Shown: positions 39,428-48,946, numbered from the stretch's first letter. The stretch is DNA of 64,000 nt from Psychrobacter sp. Ps6 (GCF_022129235.1 NZ_JADQAI010000001.1:558001-622000), one strand, 5' to 3'. Notes: a model not told the origin generated them from the letters alone. Translations and numbers: made by a program.

Positions 39428-40237
39428 TTAGCGCAAAGCATCATAAGCTGAGTTAGCATAGCTAGCACTATTCACATTATTGCTAGTACCGTAACTGACG
39501 TTGCGTAACCCACTGTTAATGGTGCTACTTGTTTGATTGCTGGCACTCATACTAGCGCCAGATAGCCCAGCATCATTCTTATACAAGCTATGATAACGGC
39601 TCATGACTCTTTGTACATAGTTACGGGTTTCTTTAAAAGGAGGAATACCGCCATATTTGTCGACATTGCCTTCACCCGCATTGTAGCCAGCTACTGCATG
39701 CTCCACATTGTTATTAAAACGGCGCATGAGCCAAGCGATATATTTGGCTGAGCCTTCAATATTGTCTGCAGGGTTCCAAGGGTTACTCACATTAAAGCGA
39801 CGAGCCGTCGCTGGCATTAGCTGCATGAGGCCTTGCGCACCGACTGGTGAACGAGCATTGGGATTGAAAGCGGATTCGGTATGCATCATTGCTTTCATAA
39901 GGGCAGGATCTACGCCATTACGTTCAGCAGAGGCGCGAATGTAGCTGTCGTAAGCGTTGCGGCTACCACTATTGCTAGCGGCACTGCTACCATAGTCATT
40001 GCTACTATTACTGCCGTCATACATTTTCGAGTCTTTGTAATAAGTGACTTTAACTTTTTTAGTGAATTTATCAAAATTGCCACTAGGATTGACGTTGGTC
40101 AGTAGTACTTGTCCACCTTTGTCTTTATAGATATACATATTGCCAGCGTTGGCAGCAGTAGAAAAAGTAGAGAGGGCAATCGCACTTAATAAAATAGGAG
40201 ACAAACAGCGAGTAATCAGAGTAGCAGTATTTATCAT
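39428..40237 (-). CDS. Lytic transglycosylase, SLT family with DUF4124-like N-terminus
   Basis: A 269-residue envelope enzyme that cuts peptidoglycan without hydrolysis. A signal peptide (about 1-31, ending TAANA) is followed by a DUF4124-like stretch (YIYKDKGGQVLLTNV), a Ser/Asn-rich linker, and an SLT domain with the catalytic glutamate in MMHTESAFNPNARSP, then GLMQLMPATARRF and AVAGYNAGEGNVDKYGG. A low-complexity Ser/Asn tail ends it. It converges with tsf and stands alone on its strand. Confidence 0.9.
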   Translation of the reverse strand: MINTATLITRCLSPILLSAIALSTFSTAANAGNMYIYKDKGGQVLLTNVNPSGNFDKFTKKVKVTYYKDSKMYDGSNSSNDYGSSAASNSGSRNAYDSYIRASAERNGVDPALMKAMMHTESAFNPNARSPVGAQGLMQLMPATARRFNVSNPWNPADNIEGSAKYIAWLMRRFNNNVEHAVAGYNAGEGNVDKYGGIPPFKETRNYVQRVMSRYHSLYKNDAGLSGASMSASNQTSSTINSGLRNVSYGTSNNVNSASYANSAYDALR

Positions 40238-40742
40238 AGTGTTATCACTTTTTATCGAATAATAGCAAATTGTTTTGCCTATAGACGCGTTATTTTACGC
40301 GCTTAAGCGGTCATCGGGGTTGCAGGATTTTATAGCTCGTCATCGATATAGCGACCTAGCAAATACCACGTCTAACAAGAACCACTTGCAATAGATACAA
40401 AAAATAATAGTTGCTTACTATAACATATAATAACTTTTTACCGCATCAGATTGACAAAATAAGTTGTAAAATCAAATTTTTATCGTTAAACAAACTTAAA
40501 TAAATCAAAGTGCTATATTTTTGAAGATTGTTAAATATCTGTTTATATTGGATTATAGGCAAGCACTTTTTTGATGCATACCTTATTTTAATTCTCTAAA
40601 ATGCAAAGGTGATGACAATGGTTGGATGAGCCAAATGTCATGTCTATTAGTCTCGTTACTGAGTAAGCAATAACAATAAAAATAATGATTGAAATGATGA
40701 AACAGTGCTCAGTCATCTGTCAAAGCGGTAAGCAAAATCAGT
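40238..40742. other. Intergenic region between lrgB and the transglycosylase gene
   Basis: About 505 bp of AT-rich sequence. No gene, RNA or strong hairpin recognised. It should hold the transglycosylase promoter. Confidence 0.5.
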
Positions 40743-41432
40743 CTAGATACCGACAGCACTGATAAAGATAGGTACCCAAACTGCAGTAACCAACCCGTTC
40801 ACTGCCAAGCCAAATGCTGCATAACGTCCCGCTGTGTGACTGATTTGCCACGCTTCTACTGTACCAAATGCGTGAGCAGCCAGTCCAAGTGCAAGACCTT
40901 TAGCTCGATCATCATTGATACCGCGAAACAAAAAACGGGCGACAGCGCCGCCAATGAGACCTGAGACGATGATGATCAGGTTCGCCAGTGCTAATGGCGC
41001 ATTGATTAAGTCTGCAACACTGAGGCCAATGGGAGTAGTCACAGAACGGGTAGCAAAAGCAAGTATGCTGTCGTGACTCAATGAAAATAGATAAGCCAAT
41101 GACATGGGCAGTAGGGCGCCAATGACACTAGCAATAGCAACGATCAAAGAGAGCTTTTTGACAGGCAGTCCTTTAAAGTTCATTGCGGCTAGTGGTACCG
41201 CCAAAAGTACTGTGACATATCCTAATAGATGATCGAATATAGGCTTTGCCGCGCTGTAGTAGTTGTCATAATCCCATTGCAATAAAAATAAGAAGACCAG
41301 TACCAAAACGAGCGCGGTAATTACCATTGGTAACCATGATAATTTACGCGCTAACACACGTGCAATGACGTGTGCCACCAAGGTTAGGAGTACGGCTGCT
41401 AAGGTCGCCATAAATACGCTGTCAAAAGTCAT
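40743..41432 (-). CDS. lrgB: LrgB/CidB family membrane protein
   Basis: A polytopic inner-membrane protein of 229 residues. The C-terminal GLALGLAAHAFGTVEAWQ and GAVARFLFRGINDDRAKGLALG and the segment DSILAFATRSVTTPIGLSVA are typical of LrgB. The frame is open from 41498, but the ATG at 41432 follows a GGAGAG site and starts the first helix properly. LrgB acts with LrgA in controlling murein hydrolase activity or, in some bacteria, pyruvate uptake. The lrgA stop is 16 bases before this start, so the two are coupled. Confidence 0.9.
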   Translation of the reverse strand: MTFDSVFMATLAAVLLTLVAHVIARVLARKLSWLPMVITALVLVLVFLFLLQWDYDNYYSAAKPIFDHLLGYVTVLLAVPLAAMNFKGLPVKKLSLIVAIASVIGALLPMSLAYLFSLSHDSILAFATRSVTTPIGLSVADLINAPLALANLIIIVSGLIGGAVARFLFRGINDDRAKGLALGLAAHAFGTVEAWQISHTAGRYAAFGLAVNGLVTAVWVPIFISAVGI

Positions 41433-41448
41433 AATATCTCTCCGCAGC

Positions 41449-41883
41449 TCACGGCTGTTCCTTTTGCTGATTAGTCGTGCCGCTGTCGGCATTGGCATCT
41501 TGATTCAACCAGCGATTGGCCAGTAGCGCGAGTCCCCACATCGGTATGAGCGTGCTTACTATCATTGTGACCATCACGCCCAACAGCTCATCTCCTAGCG
41601 CGAATAGCAGTAAGCCTGCACCCGCTGAGACGGGCAGAAATGCAAAACCACTATCGACGAGGAGGGTGTTACTGGCTTGAGTGAGCCAGTTAGGCAACCC
41701 TTTGAGCAATCGCCATATCATCAAGATAACAAACATTGCCACCAAGCCGACAATATTGGCGGCTTTTTCGATACCTGCCAACTGACAAAGAACCACAGCC
41801 GTCTCTCGGACAACGATAACCATAATCAACGTTAAAATTAACGAAATCCATAGCGGGAGATGGGAGGAGTGGGCAGGCTTCAT
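41449..41883 (-). CDS. lrgA: LrgA/CidA family holin-like protein
   Basis: A 144-residue protein with four hydrophobic segments, of the holin-like LrgA/CidA type: IVGLVAMFVILMIWRLLKGLPNWLTQASNTLL and FLPVSAGAGLLLFALGDE are family marks (the 'LFFVPAGVG' region reads AFLPVSAGAG). The frame can start at a TTG at 41898 or the ATG at 41883; I prefer the ATG, although neither has a strong ribosome binding site. A polar Asp/Gln-rich tail ends it. It is paired with lrgB. Confidence 0.87.
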   Translation of the reverse strand: MKPAHSSHLPLWISLILTLIMVIVVRETAVVLCQLAGIEKAANIVGLVAMFVILMIWRLLKGLPNWLTQASNTLLVDSGFAFLPVSAGAGLLLFALGDELLGVMVTMIVSTLIPMWGLALLANRWLNQDANADSGTTNQQKEQP

Positions 41884-42103
41884 AAGCAGTGTGGCCAAGT
41901 CAGATATAGGTGATGAGTTTATAAAAACGAGCGGGCGATGGTATCAATAATATAACGTGAAAAATAATATTATGAACGCTGATACTAGACAGTAGTGACA
42001 TTTCAACTTTTGAGTGGCGAGTATTACCTATCAATATTTGTTGAATGTATAACCGTTGATTATATAGAGAATAAGCTTACTAATAAAGCTTGTAGACACA
42101 TTC

Positions 42104-42136
42104 AAAAAAATAGACGATATCGATTGATACCGTCTA
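42104..42136 (-). terminator. hflX terminator
   Basis: Read on the minus strand, TAGACGGTATC and GATATCGTCTA pair (one wobble) and are followed by seven T. The rest of 41884-42232 holds no recognisable gene. Confidence 0.82.
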
Positions 42137-42232
42137 TGCTATTTTAACCTACTGTATAAAAGATTGCTGTCTAACAGTATGAATCAAAGGTTTACTTATC
42201 TATTGACGTCAACAATCGTTTTTCAGCAGCGA

Positions 42233-43666
42233 CTATTTTTCAGAATCAGCGGTTTGTGAATTGAGCGCATTAAATTCGTCAAATGCTCTTTCTTCTTCTG
42301 CTGTCATCGTCGGCTCTTCAACTTCATGTTCGTCGGGCTGCTCAAATTCCTCAAGTACTGGCATCAGCAATGTTGCTTGTGCAAGCGGTAATACATCGGT
42401 GGGCTTGAGATTGGCTTGTCCGAGTAGTTGTCTTAGTCTATCGCTTGGCAAGCGAATCGTCAAGCACTCATGGCCGCTATCATCATAGCTTTCTTCTTCA
42501 ATAACACCAAGCTCGTACAAGGTATTTTTTAACTGTCCTGCATGATAGGGTAGCGTCAAATCAAAAGTGGTCAATGTGCCAGTTAGTAGCTGCTGCACGG
42601 CTAATGACAACTCTTCTATGCCTAAGTTCTCTCTAGAAGACACATAGACACGATTAGGTTGACCTTCGCTAGCATAACCAATACGTGCAGGCTCGTCAGT
42701 CAAATCAATCTTATTATAAACATTGAGTACCGGCACATCGTTATCAATCTCAGCCAGTACCTCTTTGACCGCCTGAATTTGCTCATGCATATCTTCACTA
42801 GAAGAATCGATGACGTGTAATAATAAGTCCGCCTCTAGCGTCTCTTCTAGCGTTGCATGAAAGGATTCAACCAATTCATGCGGCAGATGACGGACAAAAC
42901 CTACCGTATCAACCAATACCACACGACCAACGCCTTGCCAGTCTAAGCGGCGTAGCGTTGGATCGAGTGTCGCAAATAGCTTATCAGCTGCGTAGATATT
43001 TTCATCGACTAAGCGATTAAATAAAGTGGATTTGCCCGCATTGGTATAACCAACCAATGATATGGTTGGTACGTCCGATTTTTGGCGACGGGCTCGGCCT
43101 TGCGCACGAGTTTGTCTGACCTTCTCAATTCTACTTTTGAGCTGCATGACGCGCACTTGTAGCAAGCGACGATCGGTCTCAAGCTGGGTTTCGCCGGGTC
43201 CACGTAGACCAATACCCCCTTTTTGACGTTCCAAATGCGTCCAACCACGGACCAAACGTGTCGATAAATGGTTCAGCTGAGCCAGCTCTACTTGTAGTTT
43301 ACCTTCGTAAGTACGAGCACGCTGCGCGAAAATGTCTAAAATCAAACCAGTACGATCCAGTACACGGCACTTCACCAGCGCTTCGATGTTACGCTCTTGT
43401 GATGGCGATAAATTATGATTGAACAGTACGATATCTGCATCATGCTCGCGCACCAGTTCTGCAATTTCTTCTGCTTTACCGCTACCAACGAAATATCTGG
43501 CATCAGGGCGTGCACGTGAGCCTGTGACCAGTGCCAAGCGATCAGCACCTGCTGAATCTGCTAGTAGTTCAAACTCGCCTAGATCGTCAGGATCTTGAAT
43601 TTGGCGAATGTCTAAATGTACAATAATGGCGCGCTCGCCACCTTCATGTCTTTCAAAATAATCCAA
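42233..43666 (-). CDS. hflX: Ribosome-associated GTPase HflX
   Basis: HflX splits stalled or stressed 70S ribosomes. The N-terminal HflX domain (to about 190) contains DIVLFNHNLSPSQERNIE, VLDRTGLILDIFAQRA and KLQVELAQL, with a GGIGLRGPGETQLETDRR motif. The G domain follows: G1 GYTNAGKST, G3 DTVGFVRHLPHELVESF and G4 NKIDL. The C-terminal extension is acidic (Glu/Asp-rich) and unconserved. At 477 residues it is a little longer than E. coli HflX. No hfq gene is adjacent, unlike in enterobacteria. Confidence 0.95.
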   Translation of the reverse strand: MDYFERHEGGERAIIVHLDIRQIQDPDDLGEFELLADSAGADRLALVTGSRARPDARYFVGSGKAEEIAELVREHDADIVLFNHNLSPSQERNIEALVKCRVLDRTGLILDIFAQRARTYEGKLQVELAQLNHLSTRLVRGWTHLERQKGGIGLRGPGETQLETDRRLLQVRVMQLKSRIEKVRQTRAQGRARRQKSDVPTISLVGYTNAGKSTLFNRLVDENIYAADKLFATLDPTLRRLDWQGVGRVVLVDTVGFVRHLPHELVESFHATLEETLEADLLLHVIDSSSEDMHEQIQAVKEVLAEIDNDVPVLNVYNKIDLTDEPARIGYASEGQPNRVYVSSRENLGIEELSLAVQQLLTGTLTTFDLTLPYHAGQLKNTLYELGVIEEESYDDSGHECLTIRLPSDRLRQLLGQANLKPTDVLPLAQATLLMPVLEEFEQPDEHEVEEPTMTAEEERAFDEFNALNSQTADSEK

Positions 43667-43972
43667 AGAGTATCACCTATTTAATAAAGTAAATATATCG
43701 CTATTATCAGTTCAGTATACTTTGATATAGCGTTCATATGATTGTTTATATGTGGGCTTATCACTTGATATTAAAGGGTATGAGCATAATTAGCGATAGA
43801 TTTATGTTACAGCGCTGACTGAGATTAATTTTTTATAAATCTGCTTTATTGCCCGTTTGTATAAAAGTCAGCACTCACTGAGTGAACACCCTATCACTGA
43901 GCGTATGAACTTTGTTATACTGGGCTCGTTTTTTGACTATTAAACACCCGTTATTTAATCATGAGGGCGAAG

Positions 43973-44773
43973 ATGAGCCAAGCTAAATCAAGCTTTTCAC
44001 TCAGACAGCAGCTAGGACGCGGCAAGCAAATCGCTGGTATGACCACGACTATGGTCGGCGGCATACGCGCGGCAAAGCGCATCGGTGCATTCAAACAGCC
44101 ACCGCGCGAAAAACTGCCACGTTATATTCAGACGTTTTGTCGCAAGATGGCAGGCTCATTTGGGGTAAAGGTCGTTGAAGTCGAACCAGTAGAGCAACAT
44201 CACGGCTTGTGGGTGTCAAACCATGTGTCATGGATGGATATTCCTGTCGTTGGTACCGTGAGTCCAGCGTTCTTTTTATCCAAAGCTGAGATTGGTGAGT
44301 GGCCTGTATTTGGTAAGCTCGCGCATGCGGCAGGCACGCTGTTCATCGAGCGCGGCTCCGGTGATGCAGGTTCGGTATCCTCACAAATAGCTGATTTCTT
44401 AGCCAAAGGTTTTTCGGTGATTTTCTTCCCTGAGGCGACCACCACTAGTGGCAAAAAAATCAAGCGTATTCATGGGACGTTGCTCCAGTCAGCGATAGAT
44501 GCCGATGTGCCTGTTAGACCCATTGTTATCGCTTATGTCGATAAAGACGGCACACTTAGTGACGCGCTGCCATATTATGGCAAGATGACGATGAAGGACA
44601 GCATGAAAAAAGTGCTCGATAGCAAAGATGTCACCGCGTATGTATTGCCACTGGCACCGCTAGATCCAAAAGGCTGTACCAAAAGCGAGCTGACTAATTT
44701 GTTGCAAGCACGTATGCAAGAAGGATTGGCAGAGTTACATTCACGAGTACTTCGTGTACCCGTTGAAGATTGA
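43973..44773 (+). CDS. 1-acyl-sn-glycerol-3-phosphate acyltransferase family protein
   Basis: A PlsC-family acyltransferase of 266 residues that would acylate lysophosphatidate or a related acceptor. The catalytic HX4D motif is NHVSWMDIP, the second motif is GTLFIERG, and the third is FPEATTTSGKKI, the form EGT/EAT seen in PlsC-like paralogues. A basic N-terminal region may bind the membrane surface. The frame is open from the ATG at 43961, but GAGGG lies six bases before the ATG at 43973, so the later start is more likely. The exact substrate is uncertain (PlsC proper, or ornithine-lipid or NlaB-type). Confidence 0.83.
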   Translation: MSQAKSSFSLRQQLGRGKQIAGMTTTMVGGIRAAKRIGAFKQPPREKLPRYIQTFCRKMAGSFGVKVVEVEPVEQHHGLWVSNHVSWMDIPVVGTVSPAFFLSKAEIGEWPVFGKLAHAAGTLFIERGSGDAGSVSSQIADFLAKGFSVIFFPEATTTSGKKIKRIHGTLLQSAIDADVPVRPIVIAYVDKDGTLSDALPYYGKMTMKDSMKKVLDSKDVTAYVLPLAPLDPKGCTKSELTNLLQARMQEGLAELHSRVLRVPVED

Positions 44774-44802
44774 TTATTTATAGTTAAGCCAGCTTAGTGA
44801 AT

Positions 44803-44850
44803 AAAAAGGCGAAAACCGCGAGTTATATGACTGCGGTTTGCGCCTTTTTT
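44803..44850 (+). terminator. Acyltransferase gene terminator
   Basis: AAAAAGGCGAAAACCGC pairs with GCGGTTTGCGCCTTTTT (one mismatch) and ends in a T run. Confidence 0.85.
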
Positions 44851-44904
44851 GTGTCTACAATAAATGCGGGTGCATCAATTTATAGATAGCTGATCTAGAA
44901 CTAA

Positions 44905-45945
44905 CTAAGGTGACGGATTTGGATGCTGCGCGTGTACCGCTTCAATGGCTTCGAGTACATCTGATGTTAGCTCCACGTTGACACTATCAATATTTGATTT
45001 GAGTTGGTCGATCGTTGTAGCACCAATGATGTTGCTGGTGACAAAGTGACGCGAGTTAACAAAGGCCAGTGACATTTGCGCCATATCCAGTCCAGCATCA
45101 GTAGCGATCTTGGCGTATTGCTCGGTCGCTGATACAGCTTGCTCGTTGGTATAACGGCTGAAGCGATCATACATCGTTAGACGGGCGCCAGCAGGGCGTT
45201 TGCCATCGAGGTATTTACCAGACAACACACCAAAACCAAGCGGTGAATAAGCGAGTAGACCAACGTTTTCACGGTGTGCCATCTCAGCCATACCCACTTC
45301 GTATAGACGGTTCAACAGACTGTATGGGTTTTGCACCGTGATAGGCGCGATCAAGCCGTTTTTGTCCGCTTCCCATAGATAGCGCATGAGTCCCCACGCG
45401 GTATCGTTCGATAAGCCATAAGCACGGATGCGACCTTTTTTGATCTCATCGTTCAATGCTTGAATGGTTTCTAAAAATGGGGTTAAATCCTCTAATGACT
45501 GCGTTGCCATGTCTTGTGTGTAACCACGCTGACCGAAAAAATTCGTGTGACGTTCAGGCCAATGTAGCTGATAGATGTCGATATAATCGGTTTGTAGACG
45601 TTCAAGGTTGCCATCAATCGCGCTACTGATATGCTCAGCGTTGAAGCGCGTTTGACCATCGCGCAAAAAATCCATCGGTGAGATTTTGCTGGCAAGAATC
45701 ACTTTGTCACGCTGTTTGGTTTTATCAAACCAAGTACCCATGAACCGTTCAGTAGCGCCTTGTTTGTCCTTATCTGGTGGTGATGGATACATCTCGGCAG
45801 TATCCCAAAAATTCACCCCTTCACTAAGGGCGAGATCCATTTGTTCATGTGCTTGCGCTTCTGTATTTTGCTGACCCCATGTCATCGTACCCAGACAGAT
45901 CTTAGATACTTTTTCATCGAGCTGCGGTAGCGTTGTGTATTGCAT
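44905..45945 (-). CDS. tas: NADP(H)-dependent aldo-keto reductase (Tas-like)
   Basis: A 346-residue TIM-barrel reductase. The start MQYTTLPQLDEKVSKICLGT and the active-site stretch NFWDTAEMYPSPP (Asp and Tyr of the tetrad), the lysine in VILASKISP, and the histidine in YQLHWPER fit the Tas subgroup closely. SNDTAWGLMRYL and VQNPYSLLNRLYE are typical. The physiological substrate is unknown. A GGACACTC-type site lies before the ATG. It is 47 bp downstream of fkpB on the same strand, where many relatives carry ispH instead. Confidence 0.87.
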   Translation of the reverse strand: MQYTTLPQLDEKVSKICLGTMTWGQQNTEAQAHEQMDLALSEGVNFWDTAEMYPSPPDKDKQGATERFMGTWFDKTKQRDKVILASKISPMDFLRDGQTRFNAEHISSAIDGNLERLQTDYIDIYQLHWPERHTNFFGQRGYTQDMATQSLEDLTPFLETIQALNDEIKKGRIRAYGLSNDTAWGLMRYLWEADKNGLIAPITVQNPYSLLNRLYEVGMAEMAHRENVGLLAYSPLGFGVLSGKYLDGKRPAGARLTMYDRFSRYTNEQAVSATEQYAKIATDAGLDMAQMSLAFVNSRHFVTSNIIGATTIDQLKSNIDSVNVELTSDVLEAIEAVHAQHPNPSP

Positions 45946-45992
45946 TCGAGTGTCCTTTTTCGTTTTTTATGATTGTTTGTGCGTTTGGGCAA

Positions 45993-46490
45993 CTACATGA
46001 GTTGTATGCCAGTGACGCCAGGCGGTGTGACTTTAAATATTTTTACTTTGAATAACACGTCTTGTCCCGCCAGTGGATGATTGAAATCTACTTCCACTTG
46101 ATCCTCATCGATGGCACTGATGATACCAGGCAGCGTGTTTTTGCCTTTGTCCTCAAACTCAACCATCATACCGACTTCTGGATTGTCCGCGACGAGCGCA
46201 AACTGAGGGCGGCTAAAGTGTTGGATGTTTTCAGGATTCCAGTCGCCAAAAGCTTGTTCTGGCTCAAGGTGTGCAGTACGAGTGTCACCGGCGCGTAGGT
46301 TCATCAGCACCTGCTCAAAACCTGGGAGTAAGCTCTCATCACCGATAGTCAAAGAGACGGGCGCCTCACGACTAAATGTTGAGTCAATGATAGTACCGTT
46401 TTCTAGTGATACTTCAAAATGCAGCTTTACAAGGCTGCCATGAGTGATACGGGTGTCTTCGTTTGGATTAATAAATTGAGATTGGGTCAT
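45993..46490 (-). CDS. fkpB: FKBP-type peptidyl-prolyl isomerase, SlpA/FkpB type
   Basis: A 165-residue cytoplasmic isomerase and chaperone of the SlyD/SlpA type: an FKBP domain interrupted by an insert-in-flap domain. VKLHFEVSLENGTIIDST opens the FKBP part, and GDESLLPGFEQVLMNLRAGDT, VEVDFNHPLAGQDVLFKVKI are family marks. In E. coli and Acinetobacter fkpB follows lspA directly; here a 2.4-kb plus-strand cassette separates the two. Confidence 0.92.
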   Translation of the reverse strand: MTQSQFINPNEDTRITHGSLVKLHFEVSLENGTIIDSTFSREAPVSLTIGDESLLPGFEQVLMNLRAGDTRTAHLEPEQAFGDWNPENIQHFSRPQFALVADNPEVGMMVEFEDKGKNTLPGIISAIDEDQVEVDFNHPLAGQDVLFKVKIFKVTPPGVTGIQLM

Positions 46491-46651
46491 AATGAAAAGC
46501 CATCATTTGCTGGAATAAAAGAATAAAGAATCTGGATGCCATATTATAGTGTAAGAAATGATAAGTCATCTGCGACCAGATGTAAGCGTCAATAATGTAA
46601 CGCATATGGTGTACTATAACTGGCAATTCTAAAAGATATGAGGTGTCGGTG

Positions 46652-47320
46652 GTGAATAAACAACAAGGCACTGTCAAAAAATGGCAGGACGATAAAGGGT
46701 TTGGCTTCATTGAAACTGAGACAGGTGAATCTGTTTTCTTTCATGTGAGTGAGTTTAGAGCGCAGCGCCGTCCTGATATTGGCGAGCAAGTCGTTTTTAG
46801 TATTGGACAAGACGATCAAGGGCGCAGGCAGGCCAAACAAGTACAAGAACTTGGTTTTGTACAGCAAAAAATGGCACAAAAAAATCAGCAAATCCGTCAG
46901 CGCAACCAAAAACGCAGCCATCAAGCGGAGTTTGAAGTAGGACAAAAGAAACGCTCGTTCCTTGGACTGGCTTTTTATGGTGTCTTAATTTTATTAGCAG
47001 CGACAGATAAACTGAGTTGGCTAGTGATCGGTTGGTATATAGTATTAGGAATTATCACTTATGGGATTTATGCCAAAGACAAGCGGGCGGCGCAAAATAA
47101 CGGCTGGCGTACGCCTGAGTCAACCTTGCATATACTAAGCGCGCTTGGCGGTTGGGTAGGGGCGTTGCTCGCACAAACGTATCTACGGCACAAATCACAA
47201 AAGTCTGAGTTTCGCGTTACCTATTATTTGACCGTTGTCATTAACATGGCAGGGTTACTGTTTTTATTGGCAGGTGGCGGGCTAGAGACATTGACTGATT
47301 TATTATCAGAGTTTCTATAA
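46652..47320 (+). CDS. Cold-shock-domain protein with DUF1294 membrane region
   Basis: The N-terminal third is a cold-shock domain (GTVKKWQDDKGFGFIETETGESVFFHVSEF, containing the RNP1-like KGFGFI and RNP2-like VFFHV motifs). A basic, Gln-rich linker follows, and the C-terminal half is a DUF1294 membrane region with about three helices and the mark YAKDKRAAQNNGWRTPESTLH. Such fusions are common but functionally unknown. Several GTG codons (46643, 46649, 46652) could start it; a GAGGTG site at 46640-46645 favours the last, giving 222 residues. The gene starts a plus-strand unit followed at 20 bp by two Hint genes. Confidence 0.85.
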   Translation: MNKQQGTVKKWQDDKGFGFIETETGESVFFHVSEFRAQRRPDIGEQVVFSIGQDDQGRRQAKQVQELGFVQQKMAQKNQQIRQRNQKRSHQAEFEVGQKKRSFLGLAFYGVLILLAATDKLSWLVIGWYIVLGIITYGIYAKDKRAAQNNGWRTPESTLHILSALGGWVGALLAQTYLRHKSQKSEFRVTYYLTVVINMAGLLFLLAGGGLETLTDLLSEFL

Positions 47321-47340
47321 ATGAGAACTAAGACACAAAT

Positions 47341-48138
47341 ATGGATAATGTGATTATGAATAAGTCAGGCTTCGTTGGTGGCACATTGGTGCATACCGAT
47401 AAAGGATTAATACCGATACAAGACATTAAAGTCGGCGATATGGTTTTATCTAGAGATCAACACAACGTGGAAGGTGAGCTAGTCTATAAGCCAGTACTTC
47501 GTACTATAGTCACAGAAGATGTGCCTGTATTTTTTGCTACCTTTACACCAGAGTCTGTAGACGACTTACCATTCGAACAGCAAAATAACTTTGATCTATA
47601 CATTGATGTGCTTTGTACGGACAGTCATCCAGTGTGGATACAAAATAAGGGATGGGTCAAAGCCAGTGACATAGAAATGGGAGATATGGCAACATTACAA
47701 AATGGTGAGCCTGCTTTCTGTGAGATCGGAAATTCTGGAGAAATCTTAGAGCCTATTTTTAAAACAGAGAACATTGAAGTAGGTTTTATACCAAATTTGT
47801 CTAGTCAAACTAATGATGGCAGGTTTATTAACTTATTAACTGGTAAATCATTATCACATGGTGGATATGATCCAGTTTTTAAGAAACTTTTCATAGAAGA
47901 TTCGGGATGGAAACAACGACTATTAGAGCAAACCCCTGTAGAGCTAAGAGACACTGCCGAGTTTTATAATTTCCGTACAGGCTTTTGGCAAGAGGGTGCA
48001 GGTATCGACTGGGCAGAGGGGGAAGGGCCAGTTACCACTACGGTATATAACATTGAGGTAGCAAATACTCATACTTACTTTATAGGCGAGCAAGGTTTGT
48101 GGGTATATGACAGCATGCTCGATATTGAATCATCTTAG
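47341..48138 (+). CDS. Hint-domain protein, first copy
   Basis: A 265-residue protein that is nearly all a Hint (Hedgehog/intein) fold, of the kind found next to polymorphic toxins. GGTLVHTDKGLIPIQDIKVGDMVLSR is the first block, CTDSHPVWIQ holds the TxxH motif, and VYNIEVANTHTYFIGEQGLWVYDS is the last block. The position where active Hint domains have Cys1 (just before FVxGT) is a glycine here. There is no toxin domain attached and no signal peptide. Starts at 47341 or 47356 are possible. A closely related copy follows after 12 bp. Confidence 0.82.
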   Translation: MDNVIMNKSGFVGGTLVHTDKGLIPIQDIKVGDMVLSRDQHNVEGELVYKPVLRTIVTEDVPVFFATFTPESVDDLPFEQQNNFDLYIDVLCTDSHPVWIQNKGWVKASDIEMGDMATLQNGEPAFCEIGNSGEILEPIFKTENIEVGFIPNLSSQTNDGRFINLLTGKSLSHGGYDPVFKKLFIEDSGWKQRLLEQTPVELRDTAEFYNFRTGFWQEGAGIDWAEGEGPVTTTVYNIEVANTHTYFIGEQGLWVYDSMLDIESS

Positions 48139-48150
48139 CGAGTTAACAAT

Positions 48151-48946
48151 ATGGATAAAGAGTTTTCAGGTTTCACTGCTGGCACATTAGTACATACAGA
48201 AAAAGGTTTAGTACCGATAGAACAATTAAAAATTGGTGATAAAGTATTATCCAAACTTGCTGATGGCTCAGGTGAACTGATATATAAATCAGTAAAGAAT
48301 ACTAGAGTTACTGAAAGTGTGTTGGTGAAGTTGTTAGAATTATCGATTGCAATTGATTCTTCATTACCCATGCAAGAACAAATTGAACTTCAGAGGTTGG
48401 TTGATGATCAACCTTCGACTCGATTATTGATAACAGAGAATCATCCATTATGGATTGAAAGCTCAAAGTGGACTCAAGCGAAAAAAGTAAGGTCTCAAGA
48501 TGTTTTAATTAACAAAGACTTGATTAAGTACTCGGCTGAGTCTGGTAATAATCCCTATGATACTACATCACTAAGAAAAATTTATAGAACAGATAGATCT
48601 AATATTGGTTTTGTACCAAATTTCGATGAAGACAGTCCTGCTCAATACGGCAGCCTGATTGATTTAACCACAGGCGAAGAGATCAAATATGGCGTCACTT
48701 ATCAAGCAGTGACAGACAAATTATATGAGTACGATAAGGAGTGGAAGCAACGCCTCTTAGAACAAACACCTAAAGATGAACGTGAACATGCTGAGTTCTT
48801 TGGATTCCGTCAAGGCGAGTGGAAAGATCCTGATACTATAGATTGGGAAGAGGGCGAAGGTTCTCTTACTATGACGGTATATAATATCGAGGTCGAAGAC
48901 ACACACTTACTTTGTCGATGAGGCTGGTATTTGGGTGCATGAATAG
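48151..48946 (+). pseudogene. Hint-domain protein, second copy, frameshifted near the 3' end
   Basis: The frame gives 256 residues to a stop at 48919-48921 and matches the first copy from GFTAGTLVHTEKGLVPIEQLKIGD through ENHPLWI, EWKQRLLEQTP and VYNIEVEDTH. There the frame breaks: it reads LLCR-stop, while a second frame from 48908 reads YFVDEAGIWVHE and stops at 48944-48946, which is the expected Hint end. Two bases are missing within an AC dinucleotide run at 48899-48906 compared with the expected DTHTYF coding. As in the first copy, the Cys1 position is Gly. It may be a decayed gene, a phase-variable one, or a sequencing error. Confidence 0.8.

Noticed and set aside
46589..46945. Minus-strand 118-codon ORF opposite the cold-shock gene
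   Set aside because: Antisense to a clear cold-shock domain; no features of its own.
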